A DNA stretch of 64,000 bases from Asaia krungthepensis NRIC 0535 (lineage in GTDB: Bacteria > Pseudomonadota > Alphaproteobacteria > Acetobacterales > Acetobacteraceae): NCBI RefSeq assembly GCF_025995175.1, contig NZ_BAPV01000012.1, positions 113,228-177,227 of the forward strand, in the 5' to 3' direction. Position numbers and translations under genes: made by a program. Below are positions 53,512 to 60,916 of the stretch, piece after piece; position 1 is the stretch's first letter; each line of letters begins with the position of its first letter. Below the pieces are notes generated by a model, which ran no database searches, was not told the DNA's origin, and worked only from the letters and a program-made list of their open reading frames with translations.

Positions 53512-53988
53512 TCAGAACCTCCCCATATGCGCGGTCATGGCCTGCGCTTCTTTCCACGAGAGGTCGGGCATCATTGCGCGCCACGTCTCGTCAGCCCCCG
53601 CCTTCAGCGGCTCGATGCGTTCGGGTTTGGTCGCGATAGGCGCGAGTTCTGCCCCCGGTTCGGCGCGGCGCGGCGGCATCAGGCCGAACATGATCGCACG
53701 GCGCGTGAGGATTTCCGGGCTCGCGCGGCCAAGCTGTTTGGCGGCATCGGCGTCGGAAACACCCGCACTCACGAGACCGACGAACCGAGTGGCCTCCTCC
53801 TGCGTGATTGGGGTGTTCCGGCTGCGCGCGCTCTGCGTGGCGTGATTGCCGTTGCACTCCATCTGGCGGTCGAGCGCCTTGCGACATCTCGAATTGCAAA
53901 ACAGACGGCGCGCCCAATTGAACTCGGTGGCCTCATCGGCCCGCACGATCGCCTTCTGGCACCACTTGCAGGGCTTTGTCTCGGTCAT
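53512..53988 (-). CDS. Zinc-finger/HTH protein
   Basis: A 158-residue protein with a Cys4-type finger, CKWCQKAIVRADEATEFNW then RRLFCNSRCRKALDRQ, and a middle HTH-like part, TQEEATRFVGLVSAGVSDAD then AAKQLGRASPEILTRRA. The C-terminal part is Pro/Glu-rich. Such proteins often regulate early phage transcription; the HTH recalls GcrA-like proteins but the match is weak. Confidence 0.55.
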   Translation of the reverse strand: MTETKPCKWCQKAIVRADEATEFNWARRLFCNSRCRKALDRQMECNGNHATQSARSRNTPITQEEATRFVGLVSAGVSDADAAKQLGRASPEILTRRAIMFGLMPPRRAEPGAELAPIATKPERIEPLKAGADETWRAMMPDLSWKEAQAMTAHMGRF

Positions 53989-54089
53989 TTCTTCCCTCCC
54001 TTGCGTTCGAGGCGTCCGGCGATGCTCTGCAAATCGAGCGCGGAGATGGTTCCGGTCAGGGAGAATGGCGGCTTGGCTGGGGCGCTCAC
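53985..54089 (-). CDS. Small protein, GTG start
   Basis: A 34-residue protein, MSAPAKPPFSLTGTISALDL then QSIAGRLERKGGKK. GTG 54089 overlaps the upstream TGA (GTGA) and its own TGA overlaps the next ATG (ATGA), so it is exactly fitted in the operon. Function unknown. Confidence 0.5.
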   Translation of the reverse strand: MSAPAKPPFSLTGTISALDLQSIAGRLERKGGKK

Positions 54090-54226
54090 GACTGTCCCTC
54101 CGAATGGGCGGCTTGGCTTGGGCGCTCCTCCGAGCTTGTGGCCCGCGTCACGCCGGAAGCCCAGGCGAGCAGGCGGATGGCGGCACAGAGCGGAATTGCG
54201 ATTTCGAGGAACTGCAGGAGGGTCAT
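54086..54226 (-). CDS. Small membrane-associated protein
   Basis: A 46-residue protein with a hydrophobic start, MTLLQFLEIAIPLCAAIRLL, and a polar tail. ATG 54226 overlaps the upstream cro-like gene by ATGA, and its stop overlaps the next gene as GTGA. Function unknown. Confidence 0.5.
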   Translation of the reverse strand: MTLLQFLEIAIPLCAAIRLLAWASGVTRATSSEERPSQAAHSEGQS

Positions 54227-54426
54227 GGGCGGGCCTCCGTGGGGGTGCGACGGGCGGACAGCAACGTGCGCACCGGGCAATCCAGAATATCGGCTACGAT
54301 AGCTGCGTGGCGCGCCGGAACGCTTTTCCACTGGCTGACGGCTTGGGAGGTGACGCCCAATTTCTTAGCCAAGGCGGATGGCCCCCCTGCCTTAGCTATC
54401 ACCTGTTCGAGTGCTTCGTTGTCCAT
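54223..54426 (-). CDS. Cro-like repressor
   Basis: A 67-residue single HTH protein: ALEQVIAKAGGPSALAKKLG, then VTSQAVSQWKSVPARHAAI. It is divergent from the CI repressor gene, shares the recognition helix TSQAVSQWK with it, and is first in the leftward lytic operon, the classic Cro position. ATG 54426 is chosen as the N-terminus of the HTH. Confidence 0.8.
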   Translation of the reverse strand: MDNEALEQVIAKAGGPSALAKKLGVTSQAVSQWKSVPARHAAIVADILDCPVRTLLSARRTPTEARP

Positions 54427-54433
54427 GAAGCGA

Positions 54434-54484
54434 ATGTAAGAGCCTCTTACATACAATGCAAGCGCAACTTACATAGATTGTAAG
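54434..54484. promoter_or_regulatory. CI/Cro operators between the divergent repressor genes
   Basis: ATGTAAGAG-C-CTCTTACAT at 54434-54452 is a perfect 19-base palindrome. CTTACA-TAGAT-TGTAAG at 54468-54484 is a second, shorter one. Both share the GTAAG half-site also found at 55164-55236 to the right of cI. Confidence 0.75.
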
Positions 54485-54508
54485 AAGGGTCAGATATAAA
54501 AAGAAAGG

Positions 54509-55165
54509 ATGCCTTCCATCGACCCCCTTCCCGAAGCAATCCGCCGCTCTGGCGTGAAGAATAAAGACCTTGCCGAGAGGTTTGGCGTAACCAGTCAGGC
54601 CGTAAGCCAATGGAAAGCAGGGTCTTCGCTACCGTCACCGGACAAAATCCAAGACGTGATTGCATATCTCCAATCGCACATCGCCGCCCTAGAAGGCGGC
54701 CAGCAGATTGCCGCTGACCTGCCATCCCTTACAAAATCATCTGCGCCAGGCTACGTCCCGGTTCGTTCGCTCAATGTTAGCGCAGGCGCCGGGGGAGGCG
54801 GGCTTATGGAGGATGGCCTTCTCGGCTATCCCCAGTTCTTCGAGGAAGGGTTTGTCACGCGAGATCTGCGGGCGCGTCCTGAAGACCTGTGTGTGGTGGA
54901 AATCGAGGGGCAGTCGATGGAGCCCCTACTGCGCAGCGGCGATACCGTTCTTGTAGATATGCGCAAGAAAAACGTTGCTATGGAGGGCATCTTCGTTGTG
55001 TTCGACGGTGACGGCGTTGTGTGCAAGTGGGTCGAAATGGTGCGGGGCCTTGATGCTCCAACCTTGCGTATCAAGTCAGAGAACAACCGCTTCCCGCCCT
55101 ATGATGTTGAGGCGGAGCGGTGCCAGATCCTCGGGCGAGTAGTCTGGTTTTCTCGTCGCCTGTAA
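54509..55165 (+). CDS. CI-type repressor with S24 peptidase domain
   Basis: A 218-residue repressor. HTH at about 18-38 (KDLAERFGVTSQAVSQWKAG). The C-terminal S24 domain has Ser136 in EGQSMEPLLRSGD and Lys173 in VVCKWVEM, the LexA-type dyad; the Ala-Gly near residue 92-95 is a likely self-cleavage site. This points to SOS-induced lysis. The ATG follows GAAAGG. Palindromic operators lie on both sides. Confidence 0.92.
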   Translation: MPSIDPLPEAIRRSGVKNKDLAERFGVTSQAVSQWKAGSSLPSPDKIQDVIAYLQSHIAALEGGQQIAADLPSLTKSSAPGYVPVRSLNVSAGAGGGGLMEDGLLGYPQFFEEGFVTRDLRARPEDLCVVEIEGQSMEPLLRSGDTVLVDMRKKNVAMEGIFVVFDGDGVVCKWVEMVRGLDAPTLRIKSENNRFPPYDVEAERCQILGRVVWFSRRL

Positions 55166-55208
55166 AGTAAGAGCCACTTACGGGAATCTCTCGAACTCTT
55201 ACTTTTTT
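55164..55208 (+). terminator. Terminator-like stem built from operator half-sites after cI
   Basis: AAAGTAAGAG (55164-55173) pairs with CTCTTACTTT (55196-55205), 10 bp, followed by T; total T-run six. The loop is 22 bases and holds another half-site, CTTAC. It can end the cI transcript and the DNA halves look like the operator consensus. Confidence 0.55.
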
Positions 55209-55210
55209 CC

Positions 55211-55239
55211 TTGACATGTAAGTAAGCGTCGCTTACGTT
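55211..55239 (+). promoter_or_regulatory. Rightward promoter overlapped by an operator
   Basis: TTGACA at 55211-55216 is a perfect -35; TACGTT at 55234-55239 is a plausible -10 at 17 bases. The palindrome GTAAGCG-T-CGCTTAC at 55222-55236 lies between them. Repressor binding there would shut off the antirepressor-to-integrase operon. Confidence 0.7.
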
Positions 55240-55268
55240 CTCCCCATCACCACCGATGGGGAAGCCAG

Positions 55269-56036
55269 ATGGCAACCGAGCCAACAATCATAGACGTGCT
55301 GACCGCGCTCAAGATGTCGAGCCGGGAAATCGCGTCTCTTACCGGCAAGCAGCACTTTCATGTCCTGCGCGACATAGAAGTCATGATGAACGAACTGGAT
55401 GAAGATGCATCCAAGTTCAGAGGCATCTATTCCGATAGCTACGGTCGCGAAAAGCCTTGCTTTAATCTGCCGAAGAACCTGACCTTCGTCCTCATCGCGG
55501 GCTACCGAGCAGATATCCGCCTCAAGATCATTGATCGCTGGATGGCTCTCGAAGCCGCGGCATCCGCTCCAATCGCTTCCCATGACTTCTATGTTCCCCA
55601 GACCAAGGCCGAGGCCCTGCGGCTCGCTGCCGATCTGACGGAGCAGGTCGAGGAACAGCGTCAGCGTCTCGATGTGGCCGAGCCCAAGGCAGAAGCACTG
55701 GACCAGATGAGCGCCATGAGCGCCGAACCGAAGGGTGTGCGCGATGTGGGGCGACACCTTGGGATCGGTCAGAACAAGGTTGCCGATCTCGTCGTGCAAT
55801 GGGGCTGGGCCTGCCGCGAGAGCGGAAAGCTGAAACCGACGCATTACGGCAGAGAGCAGAAATACACCGTCCTGACTTCGCGTGTCTTCACCGAGAAGGG
55901 CGAAGAGCGTGTGGTTCTCGACTTCAAGATGACGCGCAAGGGCATCAACCGCATGGCCATTCGTCTGGCGCAGGAAGCCCGTAAGAAGCCGCGCCTTGAG
56001 CCAGGTATGGCCGCCAAGATCAACAACACACCCTGA
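55269..56036 (+). CDS. Rha-type antirepressor with KilAC domain
   Basis: A 255-residue protein. The N-terminal Rha part reads MSSREIASLTGKQHFHVLRD, then FRGIYSDSYGREKPCFNLPK. A coiled-coil linker follows (TEQVEEQRQRLDVAEPKAEA), then the KilAC-type DNA-binding end VRDVGRHLGIGQNKVADLVV and MTRKGINRMAIRL. First gene of the rightward operon behind a CI-controlled promoter. Its C-terminal half is a paralogue of the antirepressor at 30083. Confidence 0.87.
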   Translation: MATEPTIIDVLTALKMSSREIASLTGKQHFHVLRDIEVMMNELDEDASKFRGIYSDSYGREKPCFNLPKNLTFVLIAGYRADIRLKIIDRWMALEAAASAPIASHDFYVPQTKAEALRLAADLTEQVEEQRQRLDVAEPKAEALDQMSAMSAEPKGVRDVGRHLGIGQNKVADLVVQWGWACRESGKLKPTHYGREQKYTVLTSRVFTEKGEERVVLDFKMTRKGINRMAIRLAQEARKKPRLEPGMAAKINNTP

Positions 56037-56116
56037 CCCCGCTTGACGCGACCCCGGCACGCCGGGGCCGAACAAGCCGGGTTTCCGGCCAGTGTTTCCA
56101 GTGATGGAGAGAGAAG

Positions 56117-56395
56117 ATGGCATATCCAGACGGAATGCAGTTTCGGAGCAGTGATACGCGCAGCCCGTATTATCGTGCCAAGGCGATGAGTAACTATCAG
56201 GCGGCAGTCAGCCAGGATGCGGAGATCGCCGAGGAAATCCGCGAACTGATCACGCGCACTGAGCAGCAGGTGAACGCCAAGCTGTCCCGCGTGACTGACC
56301 GTGGCGCGTTCGATACGGACGAACTTGATTGCCTGTTTTGCCGCCTTGGCGAGGCACTGCCAAACCGTGCCGTTCTCGAGCAGAGGGCAGGGTGA
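56117..56395 (+). CDS. Small rightward-operon protein
   Basis: A 92-residue helix-rich protein, MAYPDGMQFRSSDTRSPYYR then AEEIRELITRTEQQVNAKLS, ending with LDCLFCRLGEALPNRAVLEQ. No family is recognised. A 1-base-spaced TGATG junction couples it to the next gene. Confidence 0.6.
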   Translation: MAYPDGMQFRSSDTRSPYYRAKAMSNYQAAVSQDAEIAEEIRELITRTEQQVNAKLSRVTDRGAFDTDELDCLFCRLGEALPNRAVLEQRAG

Positions 56396-56601
56396 TGGCC
56401 GGGCATTTCATCGAGAGCGACCTGCTCGATAATCTTGGCGGCGAACTGGTGGCGATCAGTGACACGCTGCTCAGCTACGAAATTCGCCTGCGCGGCGAGG
56501 GAAAGTCTGAGCAGGCCGACCGTATCTCCTGGCGTCGCCGCTCGCTCGCTGAGTATCGCGAAGCTCTTCGTGAGGCTCCTGTGATGGAGGTCGCACAATG
56601 A
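56395..56601 (+). CDS. Small rightward-operon protein
   Basis: A 68-residue protein, MAGHFIESDLLDNLGGELVA then ISDTLLSYEIRLRGEGKSEQ; helical and charged. The ATG overlaps the preceding stop (TGATG) and its own stop overlaps the next start (ATGA). Function unknown. Confidence 0.6.
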   Translation: MAGHFIESDLLDNLGGELVAISDTLLSYEIRLRGEGKSEQADRISWRRRSLAEYREALREAPVMEVAQ

Positions 56602-56783
56602 CGACCCGCCTGACTGTGCAACAGCGCATTGAGCAGAGCCGCGAGGCTATCGCGTTCCTGAGCAACCCGGCGTTCGGGCTGGACAGCTCGCCGCTGCGGG
56701 CCCGGCTGATCGCGGACCACGAACGGCGACTTGCGTCGGACGCACGGCTGGTCATCCCAGCGATGAAGGAGGCACGCTCATGA
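56598..56783 (+). CDS. Small rightward-operon protein
   Basis: A 61-residue helical basic protein, MTTRLTVQQRIEQSREAIAF then RARLIADHERRLASDARLVI. Coupled by ATGA overlaps on both sides. Function unknown. Confidence 0.6.
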   Translation: MTTRLTVQQRIEQSREAIAFLSNPAFGLDSSPLRARLIADHERRLASDARLVIPAMKEARS

Positions 56784-57088
56784 GCGGAAAATGGACGCCG
56801 GGGCCTTGGGTCGTTGGTAAAGGGGCAGGGTACTTCATCAAGAGGCCCAACGCCAGAATGGCGCATTTGGTAGGGATGACTCCGGGATTTTCTGGCGTTG
56901 GTGCGGAGAGTGGCAATGATGAAGAGGCGAGAGCAAACGCCCACCTGATGTCCGCTTCGCCGGAACTGTTCGACGCGTTAAAGCAGATGGTCAGTCTAGC
57001 AACGGGGCCTTGCAATACGCGGGATATGACCGAAGCACTCGACCGGGCCCGTGCCGCGCTCGCCAAGGCGAAGGGAGAGGGGGCGTGA
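56780..57088 (+). CDS. Hypothetical protein common in phage early operons
   Basis: A 102-residue protein of the pattern SGKWTPGPWVVGKGAGYFIK, then ANAHLMSASPELFDALKQMV, which resembles the widespread small phage proteins with NAxLxAAAPELL. Its function is not established. Coupled by ATGA at its start and GTGA at its end. Confidence 0.7.
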   Translation: MSGKWTPGPWVVGKGAGYFIKRPNARMAHLVGMTPGFSGVGAESGNDEEARANAHLMSASPELFDALKQMVSLATGPCNTRDMTEALDRARAALAKAKGEGA

Positions 57089-57534
57089 ATACCCTCGACA
57101 TCGCCAACGCGGCATACGCAGAGCACGTGAAGCCCTCGTTTGACCGGATGATCGACGCGCTCAAGCAGATGCGTTTGGCAAACGACCCCGACACCGGGGC
57201 TGTCCTGTGCATTGAGGCGCTGGACGCACTCGCCAAGGATTGCGCCGCCATGCGGGATGAACTGCGCGAAGGTGTGCGTCAGTCGTGCGACGAGAGCGGG
57301 ACAGTGTCGTTCGAAGCCGGTCCATATCTTGTCACCAGGACCCGTCCTGAACAGGCCGCGACCGTAACAGACGAGCGCGCCTTGCGTGCTGCCCTTCCGT
57401 CTTTGTTTTCCCCCCAGCCGGACAAGCTGAACCGGCCCGAACTCACGAAACGCCTCCGACGCGGCGAGACGATACCGGGCGCAACGCTCGGTGCTGCCCC
57501 CGTCGGAACCATTCAGATCAGGACAAGAAAATGA
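57085..57534 (+). CDS. Siphovirus Gp157-like protein
   Basis: A 149-residue protein with GTG start 57085 overlapping the upstream TGA. The C-terminal part (AGPYLVTRTRPEQAATVTDE, then PDKLNRPELTKRLRRGETIP and GATL) fits the Gp157 end, where a KxxIKxALKxGxxVPGA pattern follows a VRxxP strand. The N-terminal helix is shorter than in the family. Gp157-type proteins are linked to recombination or resistance in phages. RecT follows at once. Confidence 0.65.
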   Translation: MNTLDIANAAYAEHVKPSFDRMIDALKQMRLANDPDTGAVLCIEALDALAKDCAAMRDELREGVRQSCDESGTVSFEAGPYLVTRTRPEQAATVTDERALRAALPSLFSPQPDKLNRPELTKRLRRGETIPGATLGAAPVGTIQIRTRK

Positions 57535-58376
57535 ACCAGATTGTCACGACACAGGGTCATGCCCCCGCCATTCAGATCTCCAACTTCGACCAGCTCATGC
57601 GCTTCGGCCAGATGGCTGCGAAGTCTGGAATGGTGCCGTCACAATATAACGGCAAGCCAGACGCGATCATCATCGCCGTCCAGATGGGCTCCGAACTCGG
57701 CCTGGCACCGATGCAGGCGCTGCAGAACATCGCCGTCATCAACGGGCGTCCGAGCGTCTGGGGCGATGCGCTGCTCGGGCTCGTGCGTGCTTCCTCGGTC
57801 TGTGATGACGTGATCGAGACGTTCGAGGGGGATGGCGACAGCCTGACTGCGATCTGCGTGGCCAAGCGCAAGGGGAAATCCCCTGTCGAGGCGCGGTTCT
57901 CGGTTGAGGATGCCAAGAACGCAAGTCTTTGGTCCAAGCAAGGGCCCTGGAAGCAATACCCACGCCGGATGTTGCAGATGCGCGCCCGCGGCTTTGCGCT
58001 GCGTGACGCGTTTCCTGATGTGCTGCGCGGTCTGATTACTGCGGAAGAGGCCGCTGACACGCCGCAAGATAGCTTCCGTCAGTCGGTGTCGCAGCAGTCC
58101 ATCGACATTACGCCCGAGCCCAAGCGGGTGCTACCGACCATCGATCATGCTGCCCGGATTTCAGGATGGCTCGAGCGCGCCATGAGGCCAGAACAAGCTG
58201 TAGCCGTGCGCGGCAAATGGATCGAGATCGTTGCGAAGGCCGAGGAAGCCGGAAACCCGATAGCCGAGGATGTGCAGAACACGGTCGCTGGAATGATTGA
58301 TAAGCGCCTTGATGAGCTCGCCGCAGCGTACCAGCCGGAGAACAAGGATCTCGAGCTGGAACACGCGCCGTCATGA
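57531..58376 (+). CDS. RecT-family recombinase
   Basis: A 281-residue single-strand annealing protein. The RecT core reads NFDQLMRFGQMAAKSGMVP, AIIIAVQMGSELGLAPMQAL then QNIAVINGRPSVWGDALLGL and WKQYPRRMLQMRARGFALRD. No exonuclease partner of RecE type is seen beside it, although a VRR-NUC nuclease exists in the leftward operon. Provides phage recombination. Confidence 0.9.
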   Translation: MNQIVTTQGHAPAIQISNFDQLMRFGQMAAKSGMVPSQYNGKPDAIIIAVQMGSELGLAPMQALQNIAVINGRPSVWGDALLGLVRASSVCDDVIETFEGDGDSLTAICVAKRKGKSPVEARFSVEDAKNASLWSKQGPWKQYPRRMLQMRARGFALRDAFPDVLRGLITAEEAADTPQDSFRQSVSQQSIDITPEPKRVLPTIDHAARISGWLERAMRPEQAVAVRGKWIEIVAKAEEAGNPIAEDVQNTVAGMIDKRLDELAAAYQPENKDLELEHAPS

Positions 58377-58450
58377 GCGACTTCCTGAGGTGCCTCGCGC
58401 GCTGGTGGCGGGACGGCAGAACCGGACACGGCTGGAGGTGCAGGCGATGA
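58373..58450 (+). CDS. Very small basic protein or coupling peptide
   Basis: A 25-residue frame, MSDFLRCLARWWRDGRTGHG then WRCRR, fully overlapped by ATGA junctions with RecT and the next gene. It may exist mainly to carry ribosomes between neighbours. Confidence 0.45.
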   Translation: MSDFLRCLARWWRDGRTGHGWRCRR

Positions 58451-58593
58451 CCCACCCCGGCGACGAGGAAATAGCGGACCGCCTGACGAGAGAGCAGGCG
58501 GCACAGGATGCAATTCGCGCCCGGATAGCGGCGCAGACACAACGAGCGCAGGAGGCCGAGAAGGGCCGGAGCGCAGGGGAGAGACGGGGATGA
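58447..58593 (+). CDS. Small helical protein
   Basis: A 48-residue protein, MTHPGDEEIADRLTREQAAQ then DAIRARIAAQTQRAQEAEKG. Almost wholly helical and charged. ATG 58447 and the following ATG 58590 are both ATGA junctions. Function unknown. Confidence 0.5.
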   Translation: MTHPGDEEIADRLTREQAAQDAIRARIAAQTQRAQEAEKGRSAGERRG

Positions 58594-58802
58594 GTGACGC
58601 AACGACACTAGGCGATGCACTTCCGAAGGAAATGGCCAGAGTACGCGATAACGTGCTGCCTTATTACGACGAAATCCCAGCTGGGTATTTTGCCGCAGCG
58701 TTGATGCGGCGCGATTTGGACGAGGCCGCGCACGCCATGGCTCAGGGTGACGTAGTTGCGATGATCCGCAGCTACGAAACACTCAAGGAGTACGAGGTAT
58801 GA
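58590..58802 (+). CDS. Small rightward-operon protein
   Basis: A 70-residue acidic helical protein, MSDATTLGDALPKEMARVRD then YYDEIPAGYFAAALMRRDLD. Recurrent in alphaproteobacterial phage early regions by type. Coupled by ATGA at both ends. Confidence 0.6.
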   Translation: MSDATTLGDALPKEMARVRDNVLPYYDEIPAGYFAAALMRRDLDEAAHAMAQGDVVAMIRSYETLKEYEV

Positions 58803-59065
58803 CCCACAAACAGAAGCCGGAGAGCAAGAAATACGCTCCCGAAATAATGGGGCTTGCCGTGCGAATTCATGGCCTGTTTCAGGATGGAAATGACCGAGGG
58901 GATGTAAGCGATTTCGAGAAGCTGGTTGACGCGGGGCTCATGACGGAAGGCGTTCATAGCGAGAACTGTCAGTCTGATAGCCTTGAAGCCGGAGAAACTG
59001 TCTGGATTTTTACGCCGGAAGGTCTGAGCACAGTTCGGTTATTCAAAGAGGGGGCAGGACAATGA
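58799..59065 (+). CDS. Hypothetical protein
   Basis: An 88-residue protein, MTHKQKPESKKYAPEIMGLA then TVWIFTPEGLSTVRLFKEGA. Its opening MTHKQKPESKK is echoed by the next gene (MTQHEQKPESTK), suggesting shared start-region sequence or duplication of this segment. Confidence 0.6.
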   Translation: MTHKQKPESKKYAPEIMGLAVRIHGLFQDGNDRGDVSDFEKLVDAGLMTEGVHSENCQSDSLEAGETVWIFTPEGLSTVRLFKEGAGQ

Positions 59066-59799
59066 CCCAGCACGAACAGAAGCCGGAGAGCACGAAGTTT
59101 CTGGCGCGGGACGCAAGCGCGTGGCAGCCAATCAGCACGGCACCGAAAGACGGGACTTACCTTGACTTGTGGGTTGAGGGAGAGGAAAGCGCAACGCGCT
59201 ACGAAAACGCTCATTATGGCGTCGAACATCACGATTGCGGCGAATACGGCAGGTATTGCGACAGTTGCCCCGCTCCCGGAAAGCGGTGGATTGATGCCAT
59301 TGGGATGGAAATTGCCGGGACTGTCACGCACTGGCGCGCAATTCCCGCATCCCCAAAAGACGAGGCAGAGCAGCGCCGGAAGGATGCGGAGGGGGCGGAC
59401 ATCGCAGGATATATCAGCGAGGCTGCACTTGTGTATCTCACGTCAAAAGCACCGCTTACCAAAGCAAATATCTATGGGTCGGAAAATCAGGCATGGCCGG
59501 TCCCTCTATACACCCGCCCCGCCAACGTCGCCGCGCTTGAGGCTCGGGTGAAGGAGTTGGAGGGGGAAGTAGAGCGGCTGAAAAAACCGCAATGGTTCGG
59601 CGTAGATGAGGATTCGTATGGATCGCCGCATGAGGCACTCGAATGCCTTGAGATAGAACCGCTTCAAATCTTAGAAATGATGGGATTCGCTGCGACCGGA
59701 CTTGTCTGGGCTTTCCATGACGGAAAGAGATCCCGCCGGTTCGCAACCGAAGCAGATGCAAGAAACGCAGTCGCAGCCATCCGCGAGGGAGGTGAGTGA
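59062..59799 (+). CDS. DUF551-like phage protein
   Basis: A 245-residue protein. WQPISTAPKDGTYLDLWV is the DUF551-like phrase, repeated in many phages. Then follow a Cys/His-containing stretch (VEHHDCGEYGRYCDSCPAPG), a coiled-coil helix (ALEARVKELEGEVERLKKP) and a C-terminal segment. Multi-part composition suggests modular assembly. Function unknown. Confidence 0.7.
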   Translation: MTQHEQKPESTKFLARDASAWQPISTAPKDGTYLDLWVEGEESATRYENAHYGVEHHDCGEYGRYCDSCPAPGKRWIDAIGMEIAGTVTHWRAIPASPKDEAEQRRKDAEGADIAGYISEAALVYLTSKAPLTKANIYGSENQAWPVPLYTRPANVAALEARVKELEGEVERLKKPQWFGVDEDSYGSPHEALECLEIEPLQILEMMGFAATGLVWAFHDGKRSRRFATEADARNAVAAIREGGE

Positions 59800-60281
59800 T
59801 GCAAAAGCTTAGTTACGCGTGGGACGTCATCTTCAACAATGATCCCGACCTTAGCCCGCGCGAAAATGACGCAATCAAGCGGGCTCTTGGAGCGCTGGAT
59901 GAGGCAGACTTCAACCTGCTCCCGGACAATCTCGCCGTCATCAAGCGAGATGGAGCAGGCTATAGCGATCTGCCGTGTCCGAGGCTGCAGCTTCGCTGGG
60001 ATAAGTGCGGCGACATTTGCCACTACGAATTGGTGATGGAGCTGTCAGAGTTTGACATCCGAAGAGAGAAAAATGGTGAAGTCCGTAGCCGCTTCATCGC
60101 GGTCCCTATGGGATGCACGACTAGGTATCCTGGCGGTTCCCCGCGTTCCGAGAATGGGGTGATTGATACGCCATACAGGGATGGTGTTCATATTCGACTG
60201 GACATGAAGCACCTCGACTTGCCGGGGTATGCCCTCTGGGAAGGACATGCTCATGCGCTGCAGGAATTGTCCCATGACTGA
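59799..60281 (+). CDS. Hypothetical protein
   Basis: A 160-residue acidic protein, MQKLSYAWDVIFNNDPDLSP then NAIKRALGALDEADFNLLPD style helix start, with CPRLQLRWDKCGDICHYELV in the middle. ATG 59799 makes a TGATG junction; the GTG one codon earlier is less likely. No family is recognised. Confidence 0.6.
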   Translation: MQKLSYAWDVIFNNDPDLSPRENDAIKRALGALDEADFNLLPDNLAVIKRDGAGYSDLPCPRLQLRWDKCGDICHYELVMELSEFDIRREKNGEVRSRFIAVPMGCTTRYPGGSPRSENGVIDTPYRDGVHIRLDMKHLDLPGYALWEGHAHALQELSHD

Positions 60282-60531
60282 CCCCACCCCCTTCAACCGC
60301 CTCCTGGGCGAACGGGTGCGGCGGCTGGTCGAGAAAGACGGGCGCTCGATGGAGGCTATATCACTCGCGGCCGGCATGGGCCCGCATACGGTTGGACGGA
60401 TCGTGCGCGGCCATGCCGTGAAGGTCGATACGCTGTTCACGATCCTGCTCGAGGTTAAGGCCACGGGGGAGGTTCTGAGTGCGGTCTATGCCGACTTTGT
60501 GGAGTTTCGGAAGGAGAGGGCGCATGGGTGA
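60274..60531 (+). CDS. XRE-type HTH regulator
   Basis: An 85-residue protein with HTH RVRRLVEKDGRSMEAISLAA then GMGPHTVGRIVRGHAVKVDT. It overlaps both neighbours by 8 bases. It could regulate excision or integrase, given its place before the excisionase-like gene (inference). Confidence 0.7.
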   Translation: MTDPTPFNRLLGERVRRLVEKDGRSMEAISLAAGMGPHTVGRIVRGHAVKVDTLFTILLEVKATGEVLSAVYADFVEFRKERAHG

Positions 60532-60916
60532 GGGAATGCCTGAAGTGCTGGTCGTTCGCGATGTTCTCGCCCGGCTCAAGGGGAGGATAGGGCGATGCAA
60601 GCTCATGGAGCACCTACGGGATACGCCTGAGTTCGCAGGCGGCCCGACACACCGAAGATGGCCGGGCCGGATCGTGTTTCTGCCCGACGATATCAACCGC
60701 CTTTTACTGAGTCTGGAATGCCCCTCAAAGTCGTCTCACGCGCCGGTACGGACCGGCTCTACCTGCGCGGAACCGTCCGAGGACAAAGCGTTTTCGAGAG
60801 CGCAGGAACTTCTGACCCCCAAAAAGCCGAAGCTTACCGGGCTAAGCGTGAAGCGGAACTCTGGACGGAAAGCGTCTATGGCAAGCGTGCAGTCGTCACG
60901 TTCGCCCACGCCCTGA
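60524..60916 (+). CDS. Excisionase-like DNA-binding protein
   Basis: A 130-residue protein with MPEVLVVRDVLARLKGRIGR, CKLMEHLRDTPEFAGGPTHR and RWPGRIVFLPDDINRLLLSL, an AlpA/Xis-like winged-helix layout. The last 65 residues overlap the integrase start out of frame and are Ser/Lys-rich. Placed immediately upstream of the integrase as in many prophages. Confidence 0.65.
   Translation: MGEGMPEVLVVRDVLARLKGRIGRCKLMEHLRDTPEFAGGPTHRRWPGRIVFLPDDINRLLLSLECPSKSSHAPVRTGSTCAEPSEDKAFSRAQELLTPKKPKLTGLSVKRNSGRKASMASVQSSRSPTP

Noticed and set aside
53194..54483. Long + strand frame (429 codons) across the small minus-strand genes left of cI
   Set aside because: The minus-strand genes there have exact stop/start couplings and recognisable motifs; the + frame runs through the Cro-like gene and operators.
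60658..60717. Upstream extension of the integrase
   Set aside because: Twenty extra residues without family similarity overlap the excisionase-like gene; ATG 60718 gives the normal N-terminus.
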